Source: Paraburkholderia phytofirmans PsJN
GTDB lineage: Bacteria > Pseudomonadota > Gammaproteobacteria > Burkholderiales > Burkholderiaceae
Direction: 5' to 3'
NCBI RefSeq assembly: GCF_000020125.1
Contig: NC_010676.1
Location: forward strand, 2,108,001-2,172,000
Length of the DNA: 64,000 nucleotides
This document shows positions 8,867 to 17,128 of the stretch, in pieces; the stretch's first letter is position 1; each line of letters opens with the position of its first letter. The notes beneath the pieces are model-generated. The model was not told where the DNA came from and made no database searches. It saw only the letters and a list, made by a program, of their open reading frames with translations. The translations under genes were made by a program, and so were the position numbers.

Positions 8867-9857
8867 GAGCCGTCGGCGCAAAGAGCGCGAGGTAGGCCGC
8901 CGGGTTGACCGGCGCGCCGTCGACGAGAACTTCGAAATGCAGATGCGGGCCAGTGGAACGGCCGGTCGAGCCGACATCGGCGATGTACTGCCGCGGCAGC
9001 ACCAGATCACCGACATGCACGACGATCCGCGACGCATGGCCGTAGCGAGTCATGAGCCCGTTGCCGTGATCGATTTCAACCGCGTTGCCATAGCCCGATT
9101 TCTCGCCAGCGTAGACCACGCGCCCGCCCGCGGCCGCCAGAATCGCCGTGCCGGTTTTAGCGACCAGATCGAGCCCCGGATGAAAGCTCAACCGATGTGT
9201 GAACGGATCGGTCCGATTGCCGAACGGCGACCCGAAGCGCGCGCCGTCGGCCGGCATGCGGCCCGGAAAGGCGGCGTACGCGACGGCGTGCTCGGCGGTC
9301 TGCCGTTCGAGCGCCGAGAGGGTCGCGGCCAGGCAATCGAGTTGCTGGCCGGTGCGTTCGGCATCGGCATGGCGGCCCAGCAAGGGCGCGAGGTCGCTAC
9401 AGCGGCGCGGCGGCAAAGCTGGGCCGCCCTCGCCTTCGTCTTCGCCTTCGCCGTCAGTGGCGGAGGTGTCCGGTTCGGAAGCTGCAGACGCCGCACCCCA
9501 TGCGGCGCGCGCCGCCGATGCGCGCGGCGCGGGCCGCGGCGTGTTCAGGCGCGCCTCGAAATCGCGCAAGTCGCCAACCTGCGCCGTGAGTCGCGCGATG
9601 CGCGGTTCGATCTGCGCCATCGACGCGTTCAGCTTGCCGAGTTGGTCGATTGCATAGTCGTGCTCGACGCGGACCGCCGCTTGATCGCCGGACCCGTGGC
9701 GCGCGGACCAGTGCGCACCGATCGCGGCGCCCACGGCGAGCGCCAGCACGGCCGTGCCGCCGGCCGCGCCCAAGGCGAGCGTCAATGCGGTACGGCGCGT
9801 GACGAAACTGACCGAGCCGCTGGCCAGCTGACTGCCGGCGCGAAACGCGGAAGCCAT
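8859..9857 (-). CDS. M23 family metallopeptidase (LytM domain)
   Basis: A 332-residue membrane-anchored peptidoglycan endopeptidase. The ATG at 9857 is preferred because GAGGAG lies just upstream; a longer frame would read through low-complexity repeats. Residues 22-47 form a transmembrane helix, residues 65-110 a coiled coil, then an acidic low-complexity linker (130-150) and the LytM domain. The zinc ligands are present: H226 and D230 in HPGLD, and H305/H307 in HLHFE, so it should be active and not a degenerate LytM activator. It heads the cluster with the coiled-coil protein and bactofilin and probably cuts wall cross-links in the periplasm under their control. Confidence 0.9.
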   Translation of the reverse strand: MASAFRAGSQLASGSVSFVTRRTALTLALGAAGGTAVLALAVGAAIGAHWSARHGSGDQAAVRVEHDYAIDQLGKLNASMAQIEPRIARLTAQVGDLRDFEARLNTPRPAPRASAARAAWGAASAASEPDTSATDGEGEDEGEGGPALPPRRCSDLAPLLGRHADAERTGQQLDCLAATLSALERQTAEHAVAYAAFPGRMPADGARFGSPFGNRTDPFTHRLSFHPGLDLVAKTGTAILAAAGGRVVYAGEKSGYGNAVEIDHGNGLMTRYGHASRIVVHVGDLVLPRQYIADVGSTGRSTGPHLHFEVLVDGAPVNPAAYLALFAPTAHG

Positions 9858-10288
9858 CAGCGGCTCCTCGCGCGTGCCGGGTTCGCAGCGAGCACCCGGC
9901 CGCGCGCGGCACGACGCATGCAAGAAGCCGGCAACGCGCAAGGCGCGCTGGTCGTGCGACACGTGCCAGGCGATTGCACCCGGCTCCACTCGATTGCCAA
10001 GCCAGCGTCGCGCGGCCGCCCGCGCGCAGCGCGACGCACGCAAGAAGCCGGCAACTCGCCGGCCGTGCGACACGGACCGGGCGCTTGCAAACACGACAGA
10101 AGATCAGCAAAAGGGGCTAACTGCATACGCCATCGACCGGATACGCGCCGGTCGCGATAAGGACAGAGGGCGCCGATTATCCCCTGGCATCACGAAGCAT
10201 CATCTCAAATACGGGACGATAGGACGATGTGCCACGCACGGCGCGAATGCCGGCCACCGTACGCCCCCGTTTCGCCATGAGCGCCCGC
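9858..10288. other. Intergenic region with an imperfect direct repeat
   Basis: About 430 bp between the M23 gene and the end of the DapA-like gene, both leftward. Two related blocks, roughly 9900-9980 and 10018-10090, share GACGCAYGCAAGAAGCCGGC and GTGCGACACG segments about 120 bp apart. The reading frames crossing them are rich in C, R and A and look like repeat artefacts. The remaining 10100-10288 shows nothing I can name. Confidence 0.6.
9900..10090. repeat. Pair of imperfect direct repeats (~75 bp)
   Basis: The block starting near 9908 (GCACGACGCATGCAAGAAGC) and the block starting near 10028 (GCGCGACGCACGCAAGAAGC) align over about 75 bp. The second copy lacks about nine bases in the middle. 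They lie in the 5' leader of the M23 peptidase gene. Confidence 0.7.
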
Positions 10289-11212
10289 TCAGACCATTAC
10301 TTCGGTCTCCTGCGGCTCGCTCCGTTCGCGTTCGGCCAGCCCTTCGAGCCGCTCGATCAGCGCACCGCTGGCGCGCGTCATCGGCATGCGCAACTCGTCG
10401 CGTATCAGGCCCTGCGCGGCCAGTAAGGCCTTGACCGGAGCGGGATTCGGTTCGACGAACAGCGCCTCGATCAACGGCGCGAGCGCGTGGAAAATGCGCC
10501 GACCGTCGGCGAGCCGCCCTGCCGCGAGCGCGCGATACATCTCGACAAAGCGCTCGGGCCGCACATGCGCGGACGCCGCGATCGCCCCACTGCCGCCCAG
10601 GCACAAAGTGTTGAAAATATTGATGTCCTCGCCGGCAAGCACCTGCAAGCGAGCGTCGCGGATCAGCGCGAGCGTGGTGTCGAGCGAACCGGCGCAATCC
10701 TTCACCGCCTGAATCCGCGGATGCGTCGCGAGCGCGAGCAGCGTGTCGAGTTCAAGCCGCACTCCCGTTCGATACGGAATGTCGTACAGCACGACCGGCT
10801 TCTCGCTGGCATCGGCCAGCGCCATGAAGTGCGCGACGATGCCCGCCTGCGAAGGCCGGATGTAATACGGCGCGGCCATCAGCACGCCGGCAAGCGGCAG
10901 CGCGTTTAGTTGCCCGATGCGCACGCGCATGCTCGCCGTGTGATTGCCCGACACGCCGGCCACCACCGGCAGCGCTTGCCCATCCCGCGCGAGATGGGCG
11001 GCGGACTGCGCTTCGTCGAGAATCGTCGCCAGCACGGCGTCCTGTTCGGCGGCGTCGAGCGCGGCGGGTTCGCCGGTCGTGCCGAGCGCCACCAGCCCGG
11101 CGATGCCTGCGCCGGTATAGCGGCGCACCAGCGCGCGCAGGGCGGCGTGATCGACGGCGCCGTCGGCGAACGGCGTGATGAGCGGAACCCAGATACCCGA
11201 AAAAATAGACAT
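10289..11212 (-). CDS. DapA-family lyase/aldolase (dihydrodipicolinate synthase-like)
   Basis: A 307-residue TIM-barrel class I aldolase. It carries the family landmarks GTTGEP (residues 45-50), the catalytic tyrosine in YDIP (Y143) and the Schiff-base lysine in QAVKD (K171). Length and motifs fit the dihydrodipicolinate synthase/N-acetylneuraminate lyase superfamily, which condenses or splits pyruvate with an aldehyde. KDCAG in place of the more usual K-E-A-T/S-G suggests it may be a paralogue with another substrate, and no other lysine-biosynthesis gene is nearby. A GAGGTAAAG site precedes the ATG at 11212. It is divergent from pyrB. Confidence 0.8.
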   Translation of the reverse strand: MSIFSGIWVPLITPFADGAVDHAALRALVRRYTGAGIAGLVALGTTGEPAALDAAEQDAVLATILDEAQSAAHLARDGQALPVVAGVSGNHTASMRVRIGQLNALPLAGVLMAAPYYIRPSQAGIVAHFMALADASEKPVVLYDIPYRTGVRLELDTLLALATHPRIQAVKDCAGSLDTTLALIRDARLQVLAGEDINIFNTLCLGGSGAIAASAHVRPERFVEMYRALAAGRLADGRRIFHALAPLIEALFVEPNPAPVKALLAAQGLIRDELRMPMTRASGALIERLEGLAERERSEPQETEVMV

Positions 11213-11292
11213 GTCTTTACCTCGATGACGACCGTATCGATTCCGTCAGGCGGTGCGAGGGAGGAAAGACAGGAAATTGCCCAGGCGGGCGT

Positions 11293-11340
11293 TGACCGGC
11301 TGTTCCGTCGCACATCTGACGGAACAGCGAGCTCCGGTCA
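11293..11340. repeat. Nested inverted repeat upstream of the dapA-like gene
   Basis: CTGTTCCGTC (11300-11309) and GACGGAACAG (11318-11327) are perfect complements around an 8-base loop. They are flanked by TGACCGG (11293-11299) and CCGGTCA (11334-11340), which also pair. The whole can fold as a 17-bp stem with a six-base bulge. It lies 80-130 bp upstream of the dapA-like start and could be an operator or structured leader. Confidence 0.8.
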
Positions 11341-11521
11341 GATGAGCGGCTGTTTTTTGGCTTTGGCGCCGGCGTTCGAACCCCGCGCGCGTGCGGCAAC
11401 CACGCTCGCGTGAGCGAGACGTGCGGAGGTCGACGGGCGGAGTCTGAGCGTAGGGCCGGAATGCATGAGACGCAGTGTAACCGCGGCCGGCGCGGCTTGG
11501 CAAAGTCCATCGCGAAATTGC

Positions 11522-11549
11522 TTGACTTCTGCCGCAGGAAAACTAATAT
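11522..11549 (+). promoter_or_regulatory. Likely sigma-70 promoter of pyrB
   Basis: TTGACT (11522-11527) and TAATAT (11544-11549) are separated by 16 bp and lie about 50 bp before the pyrB ATG. Each hexamer differs from consensus at one position. Confidence 0.65.
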
Positions 11550-11597
11550 ACGCACCGCGTACATCAGCCCGCCATCCCCTCTTCCGCCAGGTGCCCC

Positions 11598-12890
11598 ATG
11601 AGCGTCCCGCAACAAGCCTTCCTACGCGATGCGATGCGTCGCCTGAACATGACGCGCGACACGTTCGCGAGCCGCATCGGCGTGTCACGCCGGGCGCTCG
11701 ACACATGGCTGCTGCCGGACGACTCGCAGGAATCGCGGGCCATGCCGGAGATTGTCGAGCGCTTCGTGTCGGAAATCGTGGTGCATGGCGAGCCGGGCGA
11801 AAAATATACGCAAAGCGTAGACTCACAGTCGCTCGCCAGCCAGATGCTGTTCGAGGGGAAGCCGCAGTTGCTCTCGGTGGATCAATTCTCGCGCGACTCG
11901 GTGGAAGCGCTGTTTCGCGTGGCCGACATCATGCAGCCGATCGCCCGGCGCCGCAAAATCTCCCGCGTGCTGGAAGGCGCGGTGCTCGGCAACCTGTTCT
12001 TCGAGGCCAGCACGCGCACCCGCGTGAGCTTCGGCGCGGCGTTCTGCCGGTTGGGCGGCTCTGTTTGCGACACCACCGGCTTCACGTTTTCGTCGATGGC
12101 CAAGGGCGAGTCGATCTACGACACCAGCCGCGTCATGAGCGGCTACGTGGACGCGCTGGTGATCCGCCATCCGGAGCAAGGCTCGGTGGCCGAATTCGCG
12201 CGCGCCACCAACGTGCCGGTGATCAACGGCGGCGACGGCCCCGGCGAGCACCCGAGCCAGGCGCTGCTCGACCTGTACACGATTCAGCGCGAGTTCTCGC
12301 GCCTGGGCAAGATCGTCGACGGCGCACATATCGCGCTGGTCGGCGACCTCAAATACGGGCGCACCGTGCACTCGCTTGTCAAGCTGCTGGCGCTGCACCG
12401 CGGCATCAAGTTCACGCTGATCTCGCCGCCCATGCTCGAAATGCCGAGCTATATCATCGAGCAGATCTCGCGTAACGATCACGTGATCGAGCAGACCACC
12501 GACCTGACCACTGGGCTGCGCGGCGCCGACGTGGTGTATGCCACGCGCATCCAGAAAGAGCGCTTCACCGACGAATCGTTCGAAGGCTACACGCCCGATT
12601 TCCAGATCAACCAGGCACTGGTGGATAGCGTATGCGGCGCCGACACGCTGATCATGCACCCGCTGCCGCGCGACAGCCGGCCAGGCGCGAACGATCTGAG
12701 CGTGGACCTGAATCACGACTCACGGCTGGCGATCTTCCGGCAAACCGACAACGGCATTCCGGTGCGGATGGCGATTTTCGCGGTGCTGCTGGGTGTCGAG
12801 AAACTGGTCCAGCATTCCATGCGCGATGCGGCATGGCGCCCGCCCGCCTATCTCGGTCCGGACGATGCGGTGTTTCACGGCATCGATTGA
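11598..12890 (+). CDS. pyrB: Aspartate carbamoyltransferase with N-terminal HTH extension
   Basis: A 430-residue enzyme that condenses carbamoyl phosphate with aspartate, the committed step of pyrimidine synthesis. The catalytic core (from about residue 80) has the carbamoyl-phosphate loop STRTR at 138-142, the KGES lysine loop, and HPLPR at 354-358, so it should be active. It is about 120 residues longer than E. coli PyrB. The first 70 residues form an extension with a helix-turn-helix-like segment (TRDTFASRIGVSRRALDTWL, residues 19-38). GCCAGGTGCCCC before the ATG is a poor ribosome site, but the conserved extension supports this start. No pyrI or pyrC is adjacent. Confidence 0.9.
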   Translation: MSVPQQAFLRDAMRRLNMTRDTFASRIGVSRRALDTWLLPDDSQESRAMPEIVERFVSEIVVHGEPGEKYTQSVDSQSLASQMLFEGKPQLLSVDQFSRDSVEALFRVADIMQPIARRRKISRVLEGAVLGNLFFEASTRTRVSFGAAFCRLGGSVCDTTGFTFSSMAKGESIYDTSRVMSGYVDALVIRHPEQGSVAEFARATNVPVINGGDGPGEHPSQALLDLYTIQREFSRLGKIVDGAHIALVGDLKYGRTVHSLVKLLALHRGIKFTLISPPMLEMPSYIIEQISRNDHVIEQTTDLTTGLRGADVVYATRIQKERFTDESFEGYTPDFQINQALVDSVCGADTLIMHPLPRDSRPGANDLSVDLNHDSRLAIFRQTDNGIPVRMAIFAVLLGVEKLVQHSMRDAAWRPPAYLGPDDAVFHGID

Positions 12891-12899
12891 TGGATCATC

Positions 12900-12920
12900 G
12901 GGCGGCTTTTGAAACCGCCC
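12900..12920. terminator. Hairpin between convergent pyrB and esterase genes
   Basis: GGGCGG (12900-12905) pairs with CCGCCC (12915-12920), with an inner TTT/AAA pairing, just after the pyrB stop. No T-tract follows, so termination strength is uncertain. Confidence 0.4.
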
Positions 12921-12942
12921 CACTGCACAGAGCACAGCCTCA

Positions 12943-13794
12943 TCAAGCCGCGGCGGTTGGCGCCGCGGCCCCGTTGCGCTTGAACGCCCCGGCGAAAAAC
13001 AGCACCTGGTACTGCACCGCGTTGGCCCAGTACTGCCAGGTGTGACCGCCGGGCCGCTCCGCGTAGTCGTGCGGCACGCCGAGTTCGACGAGCCGCTCGT
13101 GCAGAGTACGGTTCGATTGCACCAGCGAGTCGTTCACCCCGCAGTCGATCGTGAGCGCGATATGCGCATTGCCGAAACTGCGCGCATTCTCGACGATCGC
13201 CTCGTTGTTCCAGAAGTCGGCGTGCCGCATCGGATCGCCGAATACCTGGTCGATGCCGGGCTCATCCTCGCAGCCACGCGGATCCACCGCGCCGCTGATG
13301 CTGCCGGCAGCGCCGAACTCATCCGGCCGGTCCAGCGCGATATGCAAGGCGCCGAAACCGCCCATGCTCAAGCCGGTAATCGCGCGCCCCTGACGTGTCG
13401 CGATCGTGCGGAAATGCGCGTCCACGTAACTCACCACCTCGGTGCCGACATACGTTTCGTAACGGCTGTGCGGATCGACCGGACTGTCGATGTACCAGCT
13501 TTCGTGGCCGCCGTCGGGCATCACGAGTATCACGTGATAGCGGTCGGCTAACTTGCCGATCTGCGAATTCGTGGTCCAGTCGGTGTAGTCGCCGCCCGAG
13601 CCGTGCAGCAGATAGACGACCGGAAAGCGGTCAGCCGCCTTGCCGCGCGCATATTGATCGGGCAGCACGACGGTCGCTTCGAGCGACTTATGCATGGCCG
13701 CGCTCGGAATGACGACGACCCGCGATTGAAACGCCCAGGCGGGCGCCGTAAAAAGCAGCGTCAGAATGAGCCAGAACGTACGAGCTTTATTCAT
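12943..13794 (-). CDS. Secreted esterase of the EstA/tributyrin esterase family
   Basis: A 283-residue alpha/beta-hydrolase with a signal peptide (KARTFWLILTLLFTAPAWA, cleaved before FQ). It has the oxyanion motif LLHGSGG, the nucleophile elbow GLSMGG, a D-x-G segment after IDCGVND and the catalytic histidine in GGHTW. This is the esterase D/tributyrin esterase (PF00756) type, acting on short acyl esters in the periplasm or outside the cell. It is monocistronic, convergent with pyrB, and has a long noncoding region upstream. The substrate cannot be deduced; feruloyl and acetyl esterases share the fold. Confidence 0.85.
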   Translation of the reverse strand: MNKARTFWLILTLLFTAPAWAFQSRVVVIPSAAMHKSLEATVVLPDQYARGKAADRFPVVYLLHGSGGDYTDWTTNSQIGKLADRYHVILVMPDGGHESWYIDSPVDPHSRYETYVGTEVVSYVDAHFRTIATRQGRAITGLSMGGFGALHIALDRPDEFGAAGSISGAVDPRGCEDEPGIDQVFGDPMRHADFWNNEAIVENARSFGNAHIALTIDCGVNDSLVQSNRTLHERLVELGVPHDYAERPGGHTWQYWANAVQYQVLFFAGAFKRNGAAAPTAAA

Positions 13795-14344
13795 GGTTTG
13801 TCGCGCTTCCCTTTCCAGAAGTCCGAAGAAAACTGTCCGGCATACGGCGGCAAAATTCTGTCGACGACTCTAGCAATGGCGACTTACAACCAAATTTCAG
13901 CGAAACATACGATCTCATTAGCTTGGCGTGGCGGCAGGAGGCGCGCCTTTCTGTATGAAAGATCTGCTACGCGCGCGCCGTCAATGATGGCCGCGAGGTA
14001 GACCCAGCCTTCCGCTGTCGTCAGCTACGGGTGAGTAGACCGCAGGAATTGCACCCGCGGCCCCTCGCGGAATCGGACGTGAACCTCTCGATTCATCCGG
14101 CTCTCATCATCCAGCCAATGGCAAACATCCCGGTTTCTACCAGACGGCAACCCGGTGCTTTCAGGCGTCACGCACAACAGTCAATTAGAACTTGTGTCGA
14201 ATTCCCTCGCGCACGACCGCCGCATGATCGTTGCGCACCCTTATGCCTTCGTCACGCTGGCCGGACGGACCCAGTCGCCCGTGCTTGAAAAGGTTCTAGC
14301 GTTCTGCACGGAACTGGTCGCTCAGAAAATAAAGATTGCGAGCC
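13795..14344. other. Intergenic region containing a possible gene remnant
   Basis: About 550 bp between the esterase and the Lrp regulator. The left third (13800-13990) is an upstream region with mixed composition. The right part holds an open frame without a proper start (14083-14358) listed separately. No RNA gene or terminator is evident. Confidence 0.5.
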
Positions 14345-14358
14345 TCACTTCGCGGTAA
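14083..14358 (+). pseudogene. Possible remnant of a coding gene
   Basis: This frame is open from just after a TGA at 14080 to the TGA stop at 14356-14358, which lies inside the convergent Lrp gene. It encodes a protein-like C-terminus (LELVSNSLAHDRRMIVAHPY, then AFVTLAGRTQSPVLEKVLAF and CTELVAQK) that resembles the last strand-helix of a LysR-type effector domain. There is no upstream domain, no ATG and no ribosome site; the only start is a GTG at 14155. It may be the decayed tail of a regulator or a chance frame. Confidence 0.3.
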
Positions 14359-14836
14359 AGAGCGCGTCGAGACGCCAGCGCTTCCTGACGATAGGCGATT
14401 CCACAATCACGTAGCTGAAGTACGTCTGGATCCCGATGTCGCGCTCGACCAGCCCCTCAATCACGCTGTGGTAGTGGGCGATGTCGCGCGTCACGAACTT
14501 GAGCAGATAGTCGTAGCCGCCCGTTGCGTGATGGCACTCCATGATCTCGTCGATGTCGCGAATGGCGTCGATAAAACGCACGAAGTCTTCGCGGCGGTGA
14601 TCCGCGAGTGTGATCTTGGCGAACACGATCTGGACATCGCCGAGCTTCTCGATCTTCAACAACGCGCCGTAACCCGCGATGAAGCCGGCCGTCTCGAGCC
14701 GTTTGACGCGCGTGAGGCACGGGCTGGGCGACAGTCCAACAGCGTCGGACAGTTCCACGTTGGTCATGCGGCCGCGCATTTGCAGTTCGGCGAGAATGCG
14801 CAAGTCCAGCCGGTCGAGCGTGCAATCCGTTTTCAT
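14345..14836 (-). CDS. Lrp/AsnC family transcriptional regulator
   Basis: A 163-residue feast/famine regulator. Residues 7-65 form the winged HTH (LDLRILAELQMRGRMTNVEL, then SPSPCLTRVKRLE), and the rest is the RAM ligand domain, with ECHHATGGYDYLLKF carrying the typical G-x-x-D-Y effector turn. Such proteins assemble as octamers and sense amino acids. It is divergent from the HAD / kinase / aminotransferase genes at 15.2-18.5 kb, so it is the likely local regulator of that amino-compound catabolic set. No operator could be assigned in the shared upstream region. Confidence 0.9.
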   Translation of the reverse strand: MKTDCTLDRLDLRILAELQMRGRMTNVELSDAVGLSPSPCLTRVKRLETAGFIAGYGALLKIEKLGDVQIVFAKITLADHRREDFVRFIDAIRDIDEIMECHHATGGYDYLLKFVTRDIAHYHSVIEGLVERDIGIQTYFSYVIVESPIVRKRWRLDALFTAK

Positions 14837-15175
14837 CCCCGCCCTGCCTCCTTTCCGTCAGGCGCCTCCATACGAGCGCCTCGGCGTAGTCCACGATCGC
14901 AATAGTAGCCCGACATGTACGCCCGACGATAAGACGATCCTGCTATTTGTTCCCGATTTTGCATCGCGTCCCGCCTCGCCGCAGGAACTGCCGTGAACCC
15001 CCTCCACAACGGGTAAAAACCTGTTTTTTTCCGTCTTCAATTCGGTGTAGTAGCGAAGTCATTCCCGTTTAAATTTCATCTACCGACATTTCCATCGGTG
15101 CTTGCCCGAACCGGTGTGCGGCAAGCCCTTCATTCAAGAGTCCCTTGGGATTCGTCACTCATCGAGACTGAAGAC
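14837..15175. other. Divergent promoter region, Lrp / HAD genes
   Basis: About 340 bp between divergent genes; 15000-15090 is AT-richer than its surroundings and probably holds the promoters and the Lrp site. I could not pick out a convincing -35/-10 pair or a clear palindrome. Confidence 0.45.
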
Positions 15176-15844
15176 ATGATCGACTTCGAGCCGAAATTCA
15201 TCACGTTCGACTGCTACGGCACCCTCGTCAACTTTCGCATGGCCGACATGGCGCGCGAAATCTACGGGAACCGCCTCCACGGCGACGCGCTGGAAAACTT
15301 CGTCAAGCTGTTCGCCGCCTATCGCCGCGACGAAGTGCTCGGCGCCTGGAAACCCTACCGCCAGGTCGTCCTGAACGCCGTGCGCCGCACCTGCGAACGC
15401 ACGGGCGTGCCGTTCGCCGAAAGCGAGGCCGAAAAGTTCTACCTGGCAGTGCCGACATGGGGCCCGCATCCGGACGTCCCGGAAGGTCTCTCGCGCCTCG
15501 CGAAGAAATACAAGCTGGTTGGCCTGACCAACGCGGACAACGCGCAGATCGCGAGCAACATCGAAAAGCTCGGGGCTCCGTTTCACGCCGTCATCACGGC
15601 CGAAGATGCCCAGGCCTACAAGCCGCGCATGCAAGGCTTCGAATACATGTTCAAGAAGCTCGACGTGCAGCCTCACGAAATCCTGCACGTCTCGTCGAGC
15701 CCGCGCTATGACCTGATGACCGCGCACGATCTCGGCATCGTGCACAAGGCGCACGTGCTGCGCGGCCATGAACCGGAAGCGCCGGAATACGGTTATACGG
15801 CGGTCCGGAGCATCGTCGAATTGGCCGAGCAGCTTGGCCTGTAA
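15176..15844 (+). CDS. HAD-family hydrolase (haloacid dehalogenase type II)
   Basis: A 222-residue hydrolase starting at the ATG at 15176. The nucleophile aspartate is in FITFDCYGTLV, the second motif in VGLTNADNAQ, and the third in ILHVSSSPRYDLMTAHDLG. This matches L-2-haloacid dehalogenase-type HADs, whose members also dephosphorylate small metabolites. It is followed after 147 bp by a small-molecule kinase gene and then a class III PLP enzyme, so in this setting it may act on an intermediate of amino-compound degradation and not on a halogenated acid. The ribosome site is weak and an upstream start at 15098 is possible but adds no conserved sequence. Confidence 0.8.
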   Translation: MIDFEPKFITFDCYGTLVNFRMADMAREIYGNRLHGDALENFVKLFAAYRRDEVLGAWKPYRQVVLNAVRRTCERTGVPFAESEAEKFYLAVPTWGPHPDVPEGLSRLAKKYKLVGLTNADNAQIASNIEKLGAPFHAVITAEDAQAYKPRMQGFEYMFKKLDVQPHEILHVSSSPRYDLMTAHDLGIVHKAHVLRGHEPEAPEYGYTAVRSIVELAEQLGL

Positions 15845-15991
15845 GCGATGTGCGCCTCCTTGACCGCCGCCGTGTTCGACGGCGGCAGGGGATTCGCATC
15901 GCGCGACCGATCCGACGTCTGTCCCCAGCTCGACAGCGCGTCGGAAACGTCCTGCCCTACTGCAGTCCACTCTTCTCGCGCCGTATTGCCC

Positions 15992-17086
15992 ATGTTCACG
16001 CCCAGCACTTCTGCAAGCTTATGCACAACGTCCGCCGTTGCGCTCGATACCCTGTTGGGGAGCAGCCTGTCGGTCGGCTTTTCACGCCTGAATACATTCG
16101 ATGCGCTCGCGATCACCCGCCGTGTTTACGGCATCGACGGCGCGGCTACACGGTTTGCAACCGAGAAGGACGACACGTTCCGCATCGACGCAAGCGACGG
16201 CGCGCGCTACGTACTGAAAATCTCGAACCCCGGCGAGACGCCCGAAGAACTCGACTTGCAGGTCGCCGCGATGCGCCATGTTGCCGCCGTCGCGCCGGAC
16301 TTGCCGGTGCCGCGCGTGCTGCCGGGTATCGACGGGCAATTCGTCGTACCCGTGACGTCGCCCGCGCAGCCGTATCGTACGGCGAGGCTCTATAGCTACC
16401 TCGAAGGCATGCCGCTGGACGCGCTGCGCGGGCGCGCGGTCGATCATTACGCGATCGGTGAGATGCTGGCGCGACTGCAGGCGGCCATGGCCAGTTTCCG
16501 CCATCCGCACGAGCACCGCGTACTCGCGTGGGACGTCAAGCATCTGGCGAGTCTAACGGGGCTGCAAACACATATCGCCGATCCCTCGCATCGCGCCTTT
16601 ATCGCGGAGGCGTTCGCACGCTTCGCCGCGATCGAGCCGGCCCTGCGGCACTGTCCCGCTCAGGTCGTACACAACGACTTCAACCGCTCGAATATCGTCG
16701 CCAATCCGAGCGGCCGGGACTTCGTCAGCGGAATCATCGACTTCGGCGACACCGTGCACACGGCGGTAGCGATCGACGTCGCCACGGCGGTAATGAACCA
16801 GTTTCCGCTCGACTTCGATGCCGACGGCCCGCACGACCTGTTCGCCGACGCGCGCGACCTGCTGCGCGGCTATCTCGCACATGCCGAACTCAGCCGCGAC
16901 GAAGTGCTGCTGATTCCGCACCTGGCCATGGCGCGCGTCGCGGCGCGAGCGTTGCTGACTTCATGGCGCGCCATGCTGTTCCCGGAAAACGAAGGCTACA
17001 TCCTGCGTTTCACACGGCCGGGATGGGAGCATTTGCGCTGGTTCATGCAGCGCGACCCTGAGACTGTTTCCAACGCCTTGCTCTAG
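15992..17086 (+). CDS. Hydroxylysine kinase-like aminoglycoside phosphotransferase family enzyme
   Basis: A 364-residue APH-fold kinase; the ATG at 15992 (MFTPSTSASL) is the family-length start. It shows a lysine strand (ARYVLKISNP), the catalytic loop VVHNDFNRSNIVA around residue 226 with its Asp and Asn, and the metal-binding IIDFGD. It looks like the hydroxylysine kinase/AGPHD1 group rather than antibiotic-resistance enzymes. It sits 42 bp before a class III aminotransferase-fold gene. In the known hydroxylysine and phosphoethanolamine routes, and in natural fusion proteins, such a kinase phosphorylates an amino alcohol that a PLP phospho-lyase then eliminates. That pairing is inference here. 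Confidence 0.75.
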   Translation: MFTPSTSASLCTTSAVALDTLLGSSLSVGFSRLNTFDALAITRRVYGIDGAATRFATEKDDTFRIDASDGARYVLKISNPGETPEELDLQVAAMRHVAAVAPDLPVPRVLPGIDGQFVVPVTSPAQPYRTARLYSYLEGMPLDALRGRAVDHYAIGEMLARLQAAMASFRHPHEHRVLAWDVKHLASLTGLQTHIADPSHRAFIAEAFARFAAIEPALRHCPAQVVHNDFNRSNIVANPSGRDFVSGIIDFGDTVHTAVAIDVATAVMNQFPLDFDADGPHDLFADARDLLRGYLAHAELSRDEVLLIPHLAMARVAARALLTSWRAMLFPENEGYILRFTRPGWEHLRWFMQRDPETVSNALL

Positions 17087-17128
17087 TTCTTCCATCGCAC
17101 CGCTCACCTCACCGATCCTGACCGCCCT

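Noticed and set aside
9858..10094. N-terminal extension of the M23 peptidase to 10094
   Set aside because: The extra 79 residues translate the direct repeats, are Arg/Cys-rich and lack conservation signs; GAGGAG supports the start at 9857.
15992..17086. Antibiotic (aminoglycoside) resistance kinase
   Set aside because: The fold is shared, but the neighbouring class III PLP enzyme and the overall sequence favour an amino-alcohol or hydroxylysine-type kinase.
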